A DNA stretch of 64,000 bases, from contig NZ_CP042326.1 of NCBI RefSeq assembly GCF_007904085.1, forward strand, positions 124,001 to 188,000, written 5' to 3'. Source of the DNA: Euhalothece natronophila Z-M001 (GTDB lineage: Bacteria > Cyanobacteriota > Cyanobacteriia > Cyanobacteriales > Rubidibacteraceae). This document shows, piece by piece, positions 17,464-26,637 of this stretch. Numbering within the stretch: the stretch's first letter is position 1; every line of letters starts with the position of its first letter. A program made the translations under genes and the position numbers. Below the pieces are notes generated by a model. That model had not been told where the DNA came from, did no database searches, and worked only from the letters and a program-made list of their open reading frames with translations.

Positions 17464-18993
17464 CTCGCCCGTCAAACTTCTGTAACTAACGCGCCCATAA
17501 GGTTCTAACGCTGAGAGGACTGTTTTGCCATAACTACGATGATGCACCCGATTATCTAGTAAAGCAACCACTCCCTGCGTCTCTCGTAAGGAAATAACCG
17601 CTCTTTGTAATTCTCTAAGGGCTGTCGGTAATAAATACAAGCGAAACCAATCTTGGCGTTTTTGCTTATAGTAGGCAACTTGTCCCGCAACAAAGGGATT
17701 TTCAATGGAAGGTAGGGGAATCGTTGTCATGACCAATAATTTTGGCGTTGATAGCCCTTGTTGATGCTCACGCCAAAACTGCCAACTACACACTAAAATC
17801 CCATTATCTCGCAATTGAGTATTTTCTAATTGGACTCGGGAGCCAAATTCCCCAGCTAAATCCGTTGCTAGCTGTCTTTTGAGAGGAACATCACTCACTA
17901 AAATGACAATTAATCCTTCCTGAAACGTCTCTTGCACGAATAACTCTCGTAAGTGTTGAAACAAACTTGGTTGAAACTCTTTTGTATTCGGCATGGGTAA
18001 CCCATAAGGAAGATATAAATTAAGGCCCTCTTGATGACGATCCCGAGAAAAGTTTAAACAAGTCATTTCTCCTAATCCTAGCTGTTGTCGATAAATGGGG
18101 GCTTCTTTTTCCCAATCTAAAAATCCCCCAATCAAGACTAAGGCTTGTTTCTCCCAAATCGGAGTTAAAATATCGGTCACAGAAACGGGACAACAGCCGA
18201 TCATAAATTCCCCTTGTTCCCGTTGGATTTCTGCCCAGAGAAGTTGATTATCCTGTTGGGATTGCTGAAATAATTTACAAAAGGGATGATGAGGTGAAAT
18301 TTCTTTCAGTACGGTAAATAATTTTTCTAAGATTTCCTGTTCAGGTTGGTTCAGTAATAAACATTCATAAGGATTTTGGGGACGATGAAAGAGCATTGTG
18401 GTTAACTCGACTCTCACATCCCGAATTACCTCAGCCTTCTCAGGATAGTCATAGAGTAATTGATTCCAATCGCAAGTGGTGAAGCGCCGCGTCAGTTGTT
18501 CTCGCGCCCACTCTTCTAAATCATCAGCTTCATCAATAATCGTGGTGATTCCTTCTGGTAGGCTTCTCGAAAGTTGCGCCTGTAACCAATCTTGAGGGGA
18601 AATGAGAATTAACCCTGAGTTGTTTTGTGGTGAGGGTGACGATAAGGTGTTCCAGGTTTGAACAGGGGTATTAATGTCGAGCCATTCTTTTAATTGTGGA
18701 ATCGCGCTAGATAGAAGATACTTTTGTTTTTTTTCGGGAACAACTACAATAACAGGACGAGCAAACAACAGAGCAGGGGTGAGGTAGCTGAAACAGTAAC
18801 CAGATGCGTTTCCAGTTTGCATTAATGCTGACCGTTTTAAGCGTAAAGCTCTTGCCACCAAACGCGCCATAGTTAGCTGGTGGGGCCAGTTGAGATGGGG
18901 TTGGTTGCGAAGAAAGGTACGGAGAGACGTATGGACTTCTGCTTCTATTACTGTCACGAGAACTACGTTTGTTTTTATTAAAGTCACCTCCAC
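17413..18993 (-). CDS. DinG/XPD-like helicase homologue with degenerate Walker A
   Basis: This protein of up to 526 aa is recognisable as DinG-type by IIDEADDLEEWA (DEAD box, D154-D157) and the C-terminal block LRELQRAVISLRETQGVVALLDNR. That block corresponds to motif VI of helicase C2, normally Q-x-x-GR-x-IR. The Walker A region reads GNASGYCFSYL at residues 61-71, where active relatives have G-x-x-x-GKT-x-x-YL; the essential lysine is tyrosine (Y66) and the Thr is cysteine (C67). ATP hydrolysis is therefore doubtful. It is shorter than E. coli DinG. Start uncertain: GTG 18993 gives the longest product and GTG 18957 is an alternative. It is divergent from tyrA. Confidence 0.75.
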   Translation of the reverse strand: MEVTLIKTNVVLVTVIEAEVHTSLRTFLRNQPHLNWPHQLTMARLVARALRLKRSALMQTGNASGYCFSYLTPALLFARPVIVVVPEKKQKYLLSSAIPQLKEWLDINTPVQTWNTLSSPSPQNNSGLILISPQDWLQAQLSRSLPEGITTIIDEADDLEEWAREQLTRRFTTCDWNQLLYDYPEKAEVIRDVRVELTTMLFHRPQNPYECLLLNQPEQEILEKLFTVLKEISPHHPFCKLFQQSQQDNQLLWAEIQREQGEFMIGCCPVSVTDILTPIWEKQALVLIGGFLDWEKEAPIYRQQLGLGEMTCLNFSRDRHQEGLNLYLPYGLPMPNTKEFQPSLFQHLRELFVQETFQEGLIVILVSDVPLKRQLATDLAGEFGSRVQLENTQLRDNGILVCSWQFWREHQQGLSTPKLLVMTTIPLPSIENPFVAGQVAYYKQKRQDWFRLYLLPTALRELQRAVISLRETQGVVALLDNRVHHRSYGKTVLSALEPYGRVSYRSLTGESFGHYFHSSRRIKNDL

Positions 18994-19010
18994 AATTATA
19001 AGAAGGGAAC

Positions 19011-19856
19011 ATGAAGCTCGGAATTATTGGTTTAGGATTAATTGGCGGATCATTGGGATTGAAACTAAGATCGCGGTCTCATTATATTCTCGGAATCTCC
19101 CGTCATTCGGATACTTGCGCTTTAGCTTGTCAAAAAGGAATTGCTGATGAAGCTAGCACAGATTTTTCTCTTCTCACAGAAGCAGAAGTGATTTTTATTT
19201 GTACTCCCATTGCTGCCATTGTTCCTACGGTTAAGCAGTTAAAACCGATTTTATCCCCTGAAACCATTATCACGGATGTGGGGTCGGTAAAAGCTCCCAT
19301 TGTGGAGGCAATAACGCCAATTTGGTCAAATTTTATCGGCGGACACCCTATGGCGGGAACGGCGCAACAAGGGATAGAAGCGGCTCAGTCTGATTTATTT
19401 TCGGGAACACGGTATGTATTAACTCCAACGGAAAATACTCCCTTACAGGCGCAAAAAACCCTCGCAGCGTTAACCCAACATTTAGAAACAGAATTAATTA
19501 CTTGTTCCCCAGACACTCATGATCAGGCAGTAGCTTGGATTTCTCATTTACCTGTTTTTGTGAGTAGTAGTTTGATTGCTGCCTGTTGTCAAGAACAAGA
19601 TCAAGAGGTAGTCAAGTTAGCCCAAAAATTAGCCAGTTCAGGGTTTCGGGATACCAGTCGTGTTGGTGGGGGGAATCCAGAGTTAGGGGGAATGATGGCA
19701 AAATATAATAAAGACGCGATCGCGCGATCGTTACGCCTCTACCGTCAACAATTGGATAAAATGATCTATGCTATTGAGGAAGAAAATTGGGATCAACTAG
19801 AAATGATTTTGGGGCAAACTCAAGGAGCGCGATCACTGTTTACAACTAAAAAGTAG
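19011..19856 (+). CDS. tyrA: Prephenate/arogenate dehydrogenase
   Basis: This 281-aa NAD(P)-dependent dehydrogenase of tyrosine synthesis has the Rossmann motif GIIGLGLIGGSLG at residues 4-16. It also has TPIAAIVPTV, ITDVGSVKAPI, the substrate-binding GGHPMAGTAQQGIEAA, and the C-terminal helical dimerisation domain (GFRDTSRVGGGNPELGGMM). Cyanobacterial homologues usually prefer arogenate and NADP. There is no ACT domain. ATG 19011 is 18 nt from the longest divergent DinG-like start, so the two promoters must overlap coding sequence or be very compact. Confidence 0.92.
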   Translation: MKLGIIGLGLIGGSLGLKLRSRSHYILGISRHSDTCALACQKGIADEASTDFSLLTEAEVIFICTPIAAIVPTVKQLKPILSPETIITDVGSVKAPIVEAITPIWSNFIGGHPMAGTAQQGIEAAQSDLFSGTRYVLTPTENTPLQAQKTLAALTQHLETELITCSPDTHDQAVAWISHLPVFVSSSLIAACCQEQDQEVVKLAQKLASSGFRDTSRVGGGNPELGGMMAKYNKDAIARSLRLYRQQLDKMIYAIEEENWDQLEMILGQTQGARSLFTTKK

Positions 19857-20168
19857 GTGGGGGGGGTAGAGTAGTGAAGCCTAACACTAAGGGAGCGCGA
19901 TCGCACTAGGGTTCAGTTTTCAAACTACGTCCGAACTAGCTGGTTCTAATATCTAGATTACAGCCACCAGCGCGATCGGAATGGGTACAAAATAACTGGA
20001 TGATCCATCAAAAAAACTTTCATTGAGAGTAAAAGCATCTTCTATCCATTGACCGATTGATTTTCCAGCCTTTTTTGCTTCCTCAATCACACTATTATTG
20101 ATTGGAATTTCCTCCTCGACTTGTTCTTTGATGACTTGTTCTTCGATAAAAGTAATTAGATCACTCAC
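19857..20168. other. Gap upstream of the IS4 copy
   Basis: The first 95 nt hold G-rich and HIP1-containing sequence with no gene. A minus-strand frame then reaches the IS4 left end (separate entry). I see no RNA gene or clear promoter. Confidence 0.5.
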
Positions 20169-20198
20169 GGGGTGACAATCGTGTTGTAATCGCCTCAA
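19953..20198 (-). CDS. Unrecognised short frame, possibly cut by the IS4 element
   Basis: An 81-aa frame is rich in acidic residues (FIEEQVIKEQVEEEIPIN) and ends in hydrophobic VPIPIALVAVI. Its proposed TTG start lies inside the putative IS4 left end (20169). The frame stays open without an ATG to about 20275, so the IS may have replaced the true 5' end; GTG at 20168 is the only start clearly outside the IS. I recognise no family, and it may be a remnant or spurious. Confidence 0.25.
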   Translation of the reverse strand: MRRLQHDCHPVSDLITFIEEQVIKEQVEEEIPINNSVIEEAKKAGKSIGQWIEDAFTLNESFFDGSSSYFVPIPIALVAVI

Positions 20199-21444
20199 GC
20201 GCTGACGTAGATAGCCTTTTATAATAAACAGATCAGGCTGCGCGATCGCGCTAACTGTGCGATCGCAGAAACCAAAATGAACTTAAAAAATGCTACCAAA
20301 ATTATATCGCAATCACCTTGCTAATCGACTCACTCGTGCCCAATTATTAAGCCTAGAAATCTGGGTATGGCTGTTACAAGTTCATAAAAATGTGAAAATC
20401 GAAAAACTAGCTGCGTACTATCCTTTACCGATTAAGTATGAAAGTCGTCGCCGTCGTCTTCAAAGATTTCTAGTGCTTCCTTCCCTGTCCATGGCCCTAA
20501 TTTGGTTTCCAATCATTAAAGAAATTATTAAACTCATTCACCCAAGTAATCAACCTCTTTACTTAGCTTTAGACAGAACGCAGTGGCAAGATAAAAACTT
20601 GTTTGTTGTCGCCTTCATTCATCAGAAACGAGCTCTTCCCATTTATTGGCAATTTTTATCAAAGAAAGGAGCCAGTAATTTAAAAGAACAAAAAGCTTTA
20701 CTCAAACCGATTTTGAAACTTCTGAGAGGTTATCGATTAATCATTTTAGGAGACCGTGAATTTCATAGCATCGAGCTGGCTAAATGGTTACGGAGAGAGA
20801 AAGTGGGCTTTGTTCTGCGTCAGAAAAAAGACCGAAACATTCAAGTCAAAGGAAAAGATTGTCAATCTCTTAGTTGCTTCGACTTTCAACCAGGAGACTC
20901 TCATTTCTTTCCTAATATAAAAGTGGGTAAAAACGGATTCGGTCAATTTTCTGTTGCCGTTAAATGGAAAAAGAAATACCGAGGAAGTGTCGAAAAAGAG
21001 CCTTGGTATCTTCTGACTAATCTTCCCGATCTCGACTCGGCAATCAAAGCTTATCAAAAGCGTATGGGAATCGAAGCCATGTTTAAGGATTGTAAGATCG
21101 GAGGTTATAATTTAGAAGGCTCTAAGGCTTCAGTCAAAAGACTAAGTAATTTGGTTTTGTTGTGCGCGATCGCGTACACGGTCTCCAGTTTAAAGGGGCA
21201 ATCCATTCGGTTCAAAGGTCAACAAGAATATCTTGGTCGTCTGAGAACAGTGAAGCAAAAAATGACGAAAAATAGTAATTTCTTAATCGGCTTATATGGT
21301 CAAACTTGGATCATCACTCAGATTTTTGTCAAAGATTGGGTAGAAGAATTGATGAGTCTTAATCGCAATAAGTTTCCCTTTTATCAGAAAGGGTTAAGAG
21401 CTATGGAACTTATACAGCAAGGGGCTTAAGCCAGTCGTCACCCC
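20169..21444 (+). mobile_element. IS4-family insertion sequence
   Basis: The transposase gene is flanked by the short inverted repeat GGGGTGAC (20169-20176) and GTCACCCC (21437-21444), giving about 1.28 kb. No clear target duplication is visible. The ends are tentative because only 8 bp match exactly. Confidence 0.5.
20290..21429 (+). CDS. IS4-family transposase
   Basis: This 379-aa DDE transposase has catalytic candidates D95 (LALDRTQW), D155 (ILGDREFHS) and E262. The IS4 signature Y-x2-R-x3-E-x6-K is complete (Y255, R258, E262, K269, in AYQKRMGIEAMFKDCK). The N-terminal region matches small IS4-group elements. The frame is uninterrupted and of normal length, so the gene may be functional. 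A HIP1 site lies inside the gene, suggesting it has been resident long enough to acquire host signature, or came from a relative. Confidence 0.88.
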   Translation: MLPKLYRNHLANRLTRAQLLSLEIWVWLLQVHKNVKIEKLAAYYPLPIKYESRRRRLQRFLVLPSLSMALIWFPIIKEIIKLIHPSNQPLYLALDRTQWQDKNLFVVAFIHQKRALPIYWQFLSKKGASNLKEQKALLKPILKLLRGYRLIILGDREFHSIELAKWLRREKVGFVLRQKKDRNIQVKGKDCQSLSCFDFQPGDSHFFPNIKVGKNGFGQFSVAVKWKKKYRGSVEKEPWYLLTNLPDLDSAIKAYQKRMGIEAMFKDCKIGGYNLEGSKASVKRLSNLVLLCAIAYTVSSLKGQSIRFKGQQEYLGRLRTVKQKMTKNSNFLIGLYGQTWIITQIFVKDWVEELMSLNRNKFPFYQKGLRAMELIQQGA

Positions 21445-21535
21445 TTGAGTAGATGAGCTCTTGTGCATTACTCAGGTCTTTCATTAATCAAAGGTCAGAT
21501 TAGGAGTATTTCCTTATTTACTCGTCTTTTGCTCT

Positions 21536-22186
21536 TTGGTGCAAGATCTGAGTAGACGAAGCTCAGCCAAGAAGAATGAAAAAGAAGCAGAAGGCTTCAA
21601 AAAAAAACTTCCTAATTTGCTAAATGCAGTGAAATGGCTGGAAGAAATGGAAAGGAAAGAAAGTCGAAAAATTAGGTATTGGTGTCAAGACGAAACGCGA
21701 TTAGGATTAAAGACAATTGAAAGAAAAAGAATTACAGCTCAGGGAGTTAAGCCAATAGGAAAGGTGCAATGGGAATTTGTCGCTTATTATTTGTATGGAA
21801 TAATTGAGCCAAGTAGTGGAGATAATTTCTTTCTAGAATTTTCTCACTTAGATAGTGATTGTTTTCAAGTCTTTTTAGAGCAAGTGTCTAAACACTCTCC
21901 GAATTGTTTGAATATTATTCAATTGGATCAAGGGAAATTTCATCAAAGTAAAAACTTAAAAATTCCCGAAAACATTTTATTACTATTTCAACCGCCAGCT
22001 AGTCCAGAGCTAAACCCAATTGAAAGGTTTTGGCAATATATTAAAGACGAACTAAGTTGGAACTTATATGAAGAACTGGAAGAACTTAAGGAAGAAGTAA
22101 GAACTATTTTAACGAAAATTACACCGAAAACTATCATCTCTCTAACCAATTGGGATTACCTACAAAAAGCTCTTACTGTAGTGTAG
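21536..22186 (+). pseudogene. IS630-family transposase, 5'-truncated
   Basis: 216 residues contain the complete catalytic half of an IS630 DDE transposase: D52 in WCQDETRLGL, D131 in LDQGKFHQSK and E163 in PPASPELNPIERFW. The N-terminal helix-turn-helix DNA-binding half (about 120 residues) is missing. The apparent GTG start (MVQDLSRR) falls in sequence that does not look transposase-like. It lies 92 nt downstream of the putative IS4 right end, which may mark where the missing part was lost. It ends with CTTACTGTAGTGTAGG, probably near the native right end. Confidence 0.8.
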
Positions 22187-22196
22187 GTTTTTAGAA

Positions 22197-22310
22197 ATGG
22201 TATTAGAAGCTTTTAGAACCGCGATTACTTATCGTTTTCTCAAATGGATGCAAGAGAATTGGGACGTATTTGTGGCTTATAAAGCGAGCTTTGGCTACAT
22301 TTTAGCTTAA
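22197..22310 (+). other. Unrecognised 37-aa frame between IS remnants
   Basis: A short frame (MVLEAFRTAITYRFLKWMQENW onwards) ends just before the IS1182 copy. It reads like a protein C-terminal fragment, but I cannot assign it. It is probably debris from an earlier gene. Confidence 0.2.
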
Positions 22311-22366
22311 ACTTCGTTTAAGTCCCGCTACTTTAATCGGACTTTAGCTAGGGCTTGCTGAAAAAA

Positions 22367-22404
22367 GCGCGATTGCCGAAGGCAAGTAGCTTCGCTACAT
22401 CGCA
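22367..22404. repeat. REP-like imperfect palindrome, copy 1
   Basis: The core CGCGATTGCC-GAAG-GCAAGTAG is followed by CATCGC. It closely matches the element at 39486-39522 in length and arms. It lies inside the left end of the IS1182 copy. Confidence 0.5.
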
Positions 22405-22471
22405 GAGTAGGGTAAATCCTCTACTGAAAATTGAACGCTAATCAATTAGTGAAACTAATCCTTTATGCGAT

Positions 22472-24036
22472 TTACATAACTTTACCTAATATTTTCCCCT
22501 GATTTGGTAGAAATTGCTCAAAAAGAAGATACAACACCTCCTTTAATAAGGTGTTTAAATTCATCACTAAAAAGCAAATCGCAATCGCTGTTTCCGAAGT
22601 TGAAGCTAGTTTCATCATGATTTGATTTAAGCTCAATCTTCTCTTTCCTTGTCCAAATTTTCCTTCAACTCGCGCGTTCCCTAGCGCCGTGCGACGGCGC
22701 GGGGTCGCTCGTCGATCTCATTTCTAACTTTTTCATCTATTTCTCTTTGTTTCTTTTCCTCTAAACTTAATGATTTTTTCGGTCTTCCTAAAGGAGGGCC
22801 ACTCATCCTAATTCCCCTGACTTTACACCAAGCTCGGTTTTCTCGCGTCCGATAAATTTTGTCCACATGAACGGATTCTGGGTAATGTCCTGTGTAGGTT
22901 TTAAAGGTTTCTACTTGTGCTTGAAACTCTTTTGACTCATTATAATTGTCCCAGCTTAGATAATCTAAGTAAACGTATCCTTCAAAACAACTCGCAGATA
23001 ACTTAGCTCCAAATTCGACTGGGGTTCCTGCTTTTCCTCGTACAATGGGGCGAATCTGAGGCTGGCTTAAACTTACAATTCTGTTTTCAATTCTTTTCGC
23101 TCGATTCTCATACATCCACTGTTGTTGACGATAAATTTCGTGGATGACTAGTAAATTTTTATATTGCTTTTTATTTAAATAATTTAGAGAACTTCCTTAG
23201 TTAATTAAATTTTCTAGGTGGGAGAGGTTTCGTCTGATATATTGTAGTTGCTTTTTAATCCCTTGACGACGTTTCTCAGAAGAAGGTTTTCTCTGCTTGG
23301 CTAGAACTAAATACTCTTTTCTAGCTTGTTGACGGTAAGTTCTTGGCTTCTGCTTGAGTTGTCCACGAAGAGGTTGATAGAGAAGATCAATAAGTTTTTC
23401 GGTTTCTTTTCTCGCTGCATTGAGTAGTGCTAGATCTTGAGGATATTTGATGTCGGAAGGAGCACAGGTAGCATCAAGAATTAGTTTTCCTCGATTGCTT
23501 TGGTCCTCAGTTTCTGAGTTGTCTTCTTCTTGATTTTCTGAGGGAGAGGAATTTGAGGACTCCTTTTTACGGTTCATTTGTCCAACCCGACGATTAATCT
23601 GATTAATTAAATCCCCACTAATTCTTTTTCTAAAATGAACTAGCATCGACGCATCCAAGGGTGCTTCTTCTTGATAAGAGGTTAAGCCAATAAAATACTG
23701 AAGATAGGGGTTTTCTTTGATTTGCTCGATGGTTTCTCGGTCACTAATTCCTAATTTCTCTTTAATTATTAAAGAACCTAGAGCCATTCTAAAGACTTTG
23801 GCGGGAGCTCCTTTTTCTGATGAAAAATCCTGAGCATATTCCGCTTCAAATTCTTCCCATGGGATTAACTCTGCTAAAATTACCCATCGATTGTTTGCTG
23901 ATAACTTTCCGGAAAAGGGAAGCTCAAATTCCTCTGGGGAGTCTAGAGAGTAATGTGCTTTTCGATACATAGAATGATTCAGTAGGTTTAGGGAAGATGC
24001 AAGGTTTTTCCTCATTTTACTCCATTTTCCGTTCAA
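22472..24036 (-). pseudogene. IS1182-family transposase, broken by a stop and a 26-nt insertion
   Basis: The N-terminal part (24036 down to 23197; LPFSGKLSANNRWVILAELI, then GKLILDATCAPSDIKYPQDL) stops at an in-frame TAA at 23199-23197. The same frame then continues without interruption to 22681 and keeps family sequence (YRQQQWMYENRAKRIENRIVSL, then IRPIVRGKAGTPVEFGAK). After DER at about 22710, a GC-rich 26-nt palindromic insertion shifts the frame. Family sequence resumes in the +1 frame (VEGKFGQGKRRLSLNQIM) and ends at 22472. With the stop reverted and the insertion removed, the protein would be about 510 aa. Confidence 0.85.
22677..22702. repeat. 26-nt palindromic insertion inside a transposase gene
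   Basis: GCGCCGT-GCG-ACGGCGC (plus strand) forms a 7-bp stem with a 3-nt loop, bounded by a short A/C/G-rich edge. It interrupts the reading frame exactly where IS1182 proteins have E-R-N-A-x-E-G-K-F-G-Q-G-K. Boundaries are uncertain by 1-2 nt. Confidence 0.7.
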
Positions 24037-24113
24037 AAGCGTGCTTTAATTTTTCCTGAAACCCTCTCTAACTAAGAAATTTAGTTTTATTTAGCAAGCT
24101 CTAGCTAAACCAT

Positions 24114-24323
24114 TTGTTTGGAATTTCAAGGGGTTTGAAGAAGCTAAATGTACTGGTTAGTTATTTCTGCCAGCCTGCACTAGTTGCCACCTATGTCTTT
24201 GCTTTCGTCTTTGATTTAGGTTTGCTTGGGGTTTGGCTGGGTTCTACCTGTGATTGGGTGGTTCGTTGTTTCACGCTGGTGGTGATTTTTTCCCGAGGCA
24301 AATGGTACAAAGTTGCTGTGTAA
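24114..24323 (+). pseudogene. C-terminal remnant of a MATE-family efflux transporter
   Basis: A 69-aa frame contains VFDLGLLGVWLGSTCDWVVR, which resembles the penultimate helix and final W-x-G-x-x-x-D-W-x-x-R motif of MATE transporters, followed by a short basic tail (SRGKWYK). Everything upstream, about 400 residues, is missing, and the IS1182 target site lies only 10 nt before it. The sequence left of the IS1182 copy is not MATE-like, so the truncation predates or accompanied IS insertion. Confidence 0.5.
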
Positions 24324-24355
24324 TAGCTTACAGTTCAGAATCTGGGATTAATTGC

Positions 24356-25120
24356 TTATCTTCCTAAGAGTTTGACTACGCCAATTCCCCCAAAGTATAA
24401 ACTTAAAACTGCTCCTGCAAGAAGAGATTGGGTTAAGGGATCAGTAGAAGGGGTTAAAATTGCTCCTAATACCACTGAACCAAGAACCACATAACGCCAT
24501 CCTGCAATCATTACGTTCGAGGAAACAATGCCTAAAAGTCCTAATAATACCTGAATAATGGGAATTTGAAAGGCTAAAGCGGTGCTAAATAGCAATAAGA
24601 GAACAAAGCGGAAATACAAATCAATTGACCACATTTGATCCACTACATCCTCACCATAGTTGATAAAGAACTTTAACGCGGCGGGAACAAGGGCATAATA
24701 AGCAAAGACTAATCCCACACCAAACAGTAAGGTTGACCCTACCATGACAGGAACTAAGAGGCGACGTTCCTTACGGGTTAAGCCAGGGAGGATGAATAAC
24801 AAAATTTGATAGACAATGAAGGGACTGGCGATTAGTAAGCCACTATATCCTGCTACTTTAATGGAGACAAAGAAGTATTCTCCAGGGGCAAGTTGCAGAA
24901 ATTTTACCCCTTGGGCTGGAACTTGCAGAATTTCTACAATCGGGCGCACAAAGATAAAACAACCAATAATTCCTACGCCAACAGCGATTAGGGAATAAAA
25001 AATGCGCCAACGGAGTTCTTCGAGATGGTCAAAAATTGACATCTCCTTTTCGTCGGGGATTTCGTTGAGATAGTCACTGTCAGCGCGATCGCGCTCTGTG
25101 GAAGTTTCAACTGGGGACAT
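24356..25120 (-). CDS. tatC: Twin-arginine translocase subunit TatC
   Basis: This 254-aa polytopic protein has the TatC N-terminal signature [15 protein letters not shown] (near residues 30-44) followed by six predicted membrane helices. The periplasmic loop and TM3-TM4 segment ([26 protein letters not shown]) are typical. TatC is the receptor for folded Tat substrates at the thylakoid and plasma membrane. TatA/B genes are not in the window. It starts at ATG 25120; the N-terminal 28 residues are polar and acidic. Confidence 0.95.
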   Translation of the reverse strand: MSPVETSTERDRADSDYLNEIPDEKEMSIFDHLEELRWRIFYSLIAVGVGIIGCFIFVRPIVEILQVPAQGVKFLQLAPGEYFFVSIKVAGYSGLLIASPFIVYQILLFILPGLTRKERRLLVPVMVGSTLLFGVGLVFAYYALVPAALKFFINYGEDVVDQMWSIDLYFRFVLLLLFSTALAFQIPIIQVLLGLLGIVSSNVMIAGWRYVVLGSVVLGAILTPSTDPLTQSLLAGAVLSLYFGGIGVVKLLGR

Positions 25121-25206
25121 TTCTCGGATTAATTATGGTACGGTATTTTTCTTAAACTATTCTATCTTGCTCTCCCCTGTCCTCTAACCTTGCACAGCAA
25201 ATCGGA

Positions 25207-26637
25207 TTATTGTGTTTGTTCTCGTTTTCGTTCGCTTAATTTTAATAAAATCTCTTCATGAAACTCGCGAGTAATGGGATACATCCACGCAAAAATGATT
25301 CCCCCAATTAACACAAGACTAGGTATGGGGCCAATTAACCAGCGAATCGCCAGTAATGCGGAATCTGGTTGAGCCACATCTGCTGCGATGTCTTCCCCGT
25401 TGGCAGAGACTAATCCTGCTGCGTCTAAAATTCTTCCGACCATAAAAAGCGCGATCGCGACGGCAATTTTTTGTAATTGCACCACAAAGCCATAAAAAAT
25501 CCCTTCCCGTCGTTGTCCTGTTTCTAACTCATCTAAATCCACGACATCTGGCAGCATTGACCAAGGAATCAGATAAGCAACGGCTAATCCTGCCCCTGCT
25601 AAAACCGCAAGCCCATACATGGCAACCACTTGACCGGGCTGTAATAAAAAAAGTCCAGCTTGGGCGATTAAGGTTAAGGGAATGGCGGTACAATAAACTT
25701 TGCGCTTACCCCAACGTTGCCCTAAATAATTCCAACCTGCCATCACGAGTAAGCCTGTTCCCTGTACGGTGATTGCCATTTGGGTAAAGTGATTTTCTTC
25801 TAGTCCCATCCAATTCACCACAAAATAAGGGAGCATTGATGCTGTTACCTGTAGCCCTAGCCAAGAACAAAGATAAATCCCCACCACAAATAAGAAAGGG
25901 CGATTACTTAGGGCAATGCGAATTTGTTGCTGAATTGGTAAGGTAGGAGGGCGAGAAACCTCAGTCCGTTTTTTCTGTAAGAGCTTAAATCGTTTATAAG
26001 TGCCGAAAACACAAATATAAGTGGATAAAGCCGCGATCGCGCCACAAATGCTTCCTGCAATGAAATACTGTCGCGCAGGATCATCAACCACACTAATTGT
26101 CCCCTGCATAATCAGCAATCCCAGCATACTGCCAGTAACGCTAAATCCTGCCTTATAACTAATTAAACTGGTTCTTTCGTTGTAATACTCAGTTAATTCC
26201 GCCCCTAATGTGGTATAGGGTAAAACCACAGAAGTAAAAGCAATATGAAAAATAAACGCGAGTCCACAATAGTAAAGAAATAAGGCTTGGCCACTGAGGG
26301 GAGGAACCCACCAGATCAGCGCAAAACTAATGGCTAAGGGAATGGCAGCAATGACCATCCAAGGATAACGTCGTCCCCACCGAGACTGGGTGCGATCACT
26401 GAGCCAACCAATGAGCGGATCATTAATCGCATCCCATGCTCTGGCTATTAATAAAACCGTTCCTGCTAGCCCAGCACTTAACCCAGCAACATTGGTGAGA
26501 AAAAAAAGTAAGAAAAAGACTAAAACACTTGCTGTAACCTCGCCAGCAAATTCACCAATCCCATAGCTAAATTTAGTTGATAAACTCATGGGATGTGTTT
26601 TATCAAAAGATGATTGTGAGTTTGGTTCGATAACCAT
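25207..26637 (-). CDS. MFS transporter, GPH (glycoside-pentoside-hexuronide) family
   Basis: This 476-aa protein of about 12 helices carries GPH hallmarks: KFSYGIGEFAGE (residues 22-33), RAWDAINDPLIGWLSDRT (near 66-83), RWGRRYPWM and the central GxxxY-RER-like segment. Members are cation-coupled sugar symporters (MelB type). Cyanobacterial paralogues are largely uncharacterised, so the substrate is unknown. ATG 26637 may start internally (M17, MSLSTKFSYG) if the polar N-terminus is not made. It stands alone between tatC and cbiX. Confidence 0.88.
   Translation of the reverse strand: MVIEPNSQSSFDKTHPMSLSTKFSYGIGEFAGEVTASVLVFFLLFFLTNVAGLSAGLAGTVLLIARAWDAINDPLIGWLSDRTQSRWGRRYPWMVIAAIPLAISFALIWWVPPLSGQALFLYYCGLAFIFHIAFTSVVLPYTTLGAELTEYYNERTSLISYKAGFSVTGSMLGLLIMQGTISVVDDPARQYFIAGSICGAIAALSTYICVFGTYKRFKLLQKKRTEVSRPPTLPIQQQIRIALSNRPFLFVVGIYLCSWLGLQVTASMLPYFVVNWMGLEENHFTQMAITVQGTGLLVMAGWNYLGQRWGKRKVYCTAIPLTLIAQAGLFLLQPGQVVAMYGLAVLAGAGLAVAYLIPWSMLPDVVDLDELETGQRREGIFYGFVVQLQKIAVAIALFMVGRILDAAGLVSANGEDIAADVAQPDSALLAIRWLIGPIPSLVLIGGIIFAWMYPITREFHEEILLKLSERKREQTQ

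Larger units (their letters stand above)
22352..24100 (-). mobile_element. IS1182-family insertion sequence with CTAG target duplication
   Basis: The terminal inverted repeats are GGCTTGCTGAAAAAA (22352-22366) and, reversed, AGCTTGCTAAATAAA (24086-24100), matching at 12 of 15 positions. Both are flanked by CTAG (22348-22351 and 24101-24104). Removing the element and one CTAG restores TTTAG-CTAG-CTAAA, a perfect palindrome. CTAG-type palindromic targets are known for this family. The element is about 1.75 kb and its transposase is inactivated twice. Confidence 0.85.

Noticed and set aside
20169-21444. Target duplication for the IS4 copy
   Set aside because: The bases flanking the GGGGTGAC repeats do not match; I could not support a duplication.
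23197-23199. Programmed readthrough in the IS1182 transposase
   Set aside because: A second independent lesion (26-nt insertion) shifts the frame downstream, so readthrough would not give a full protein.
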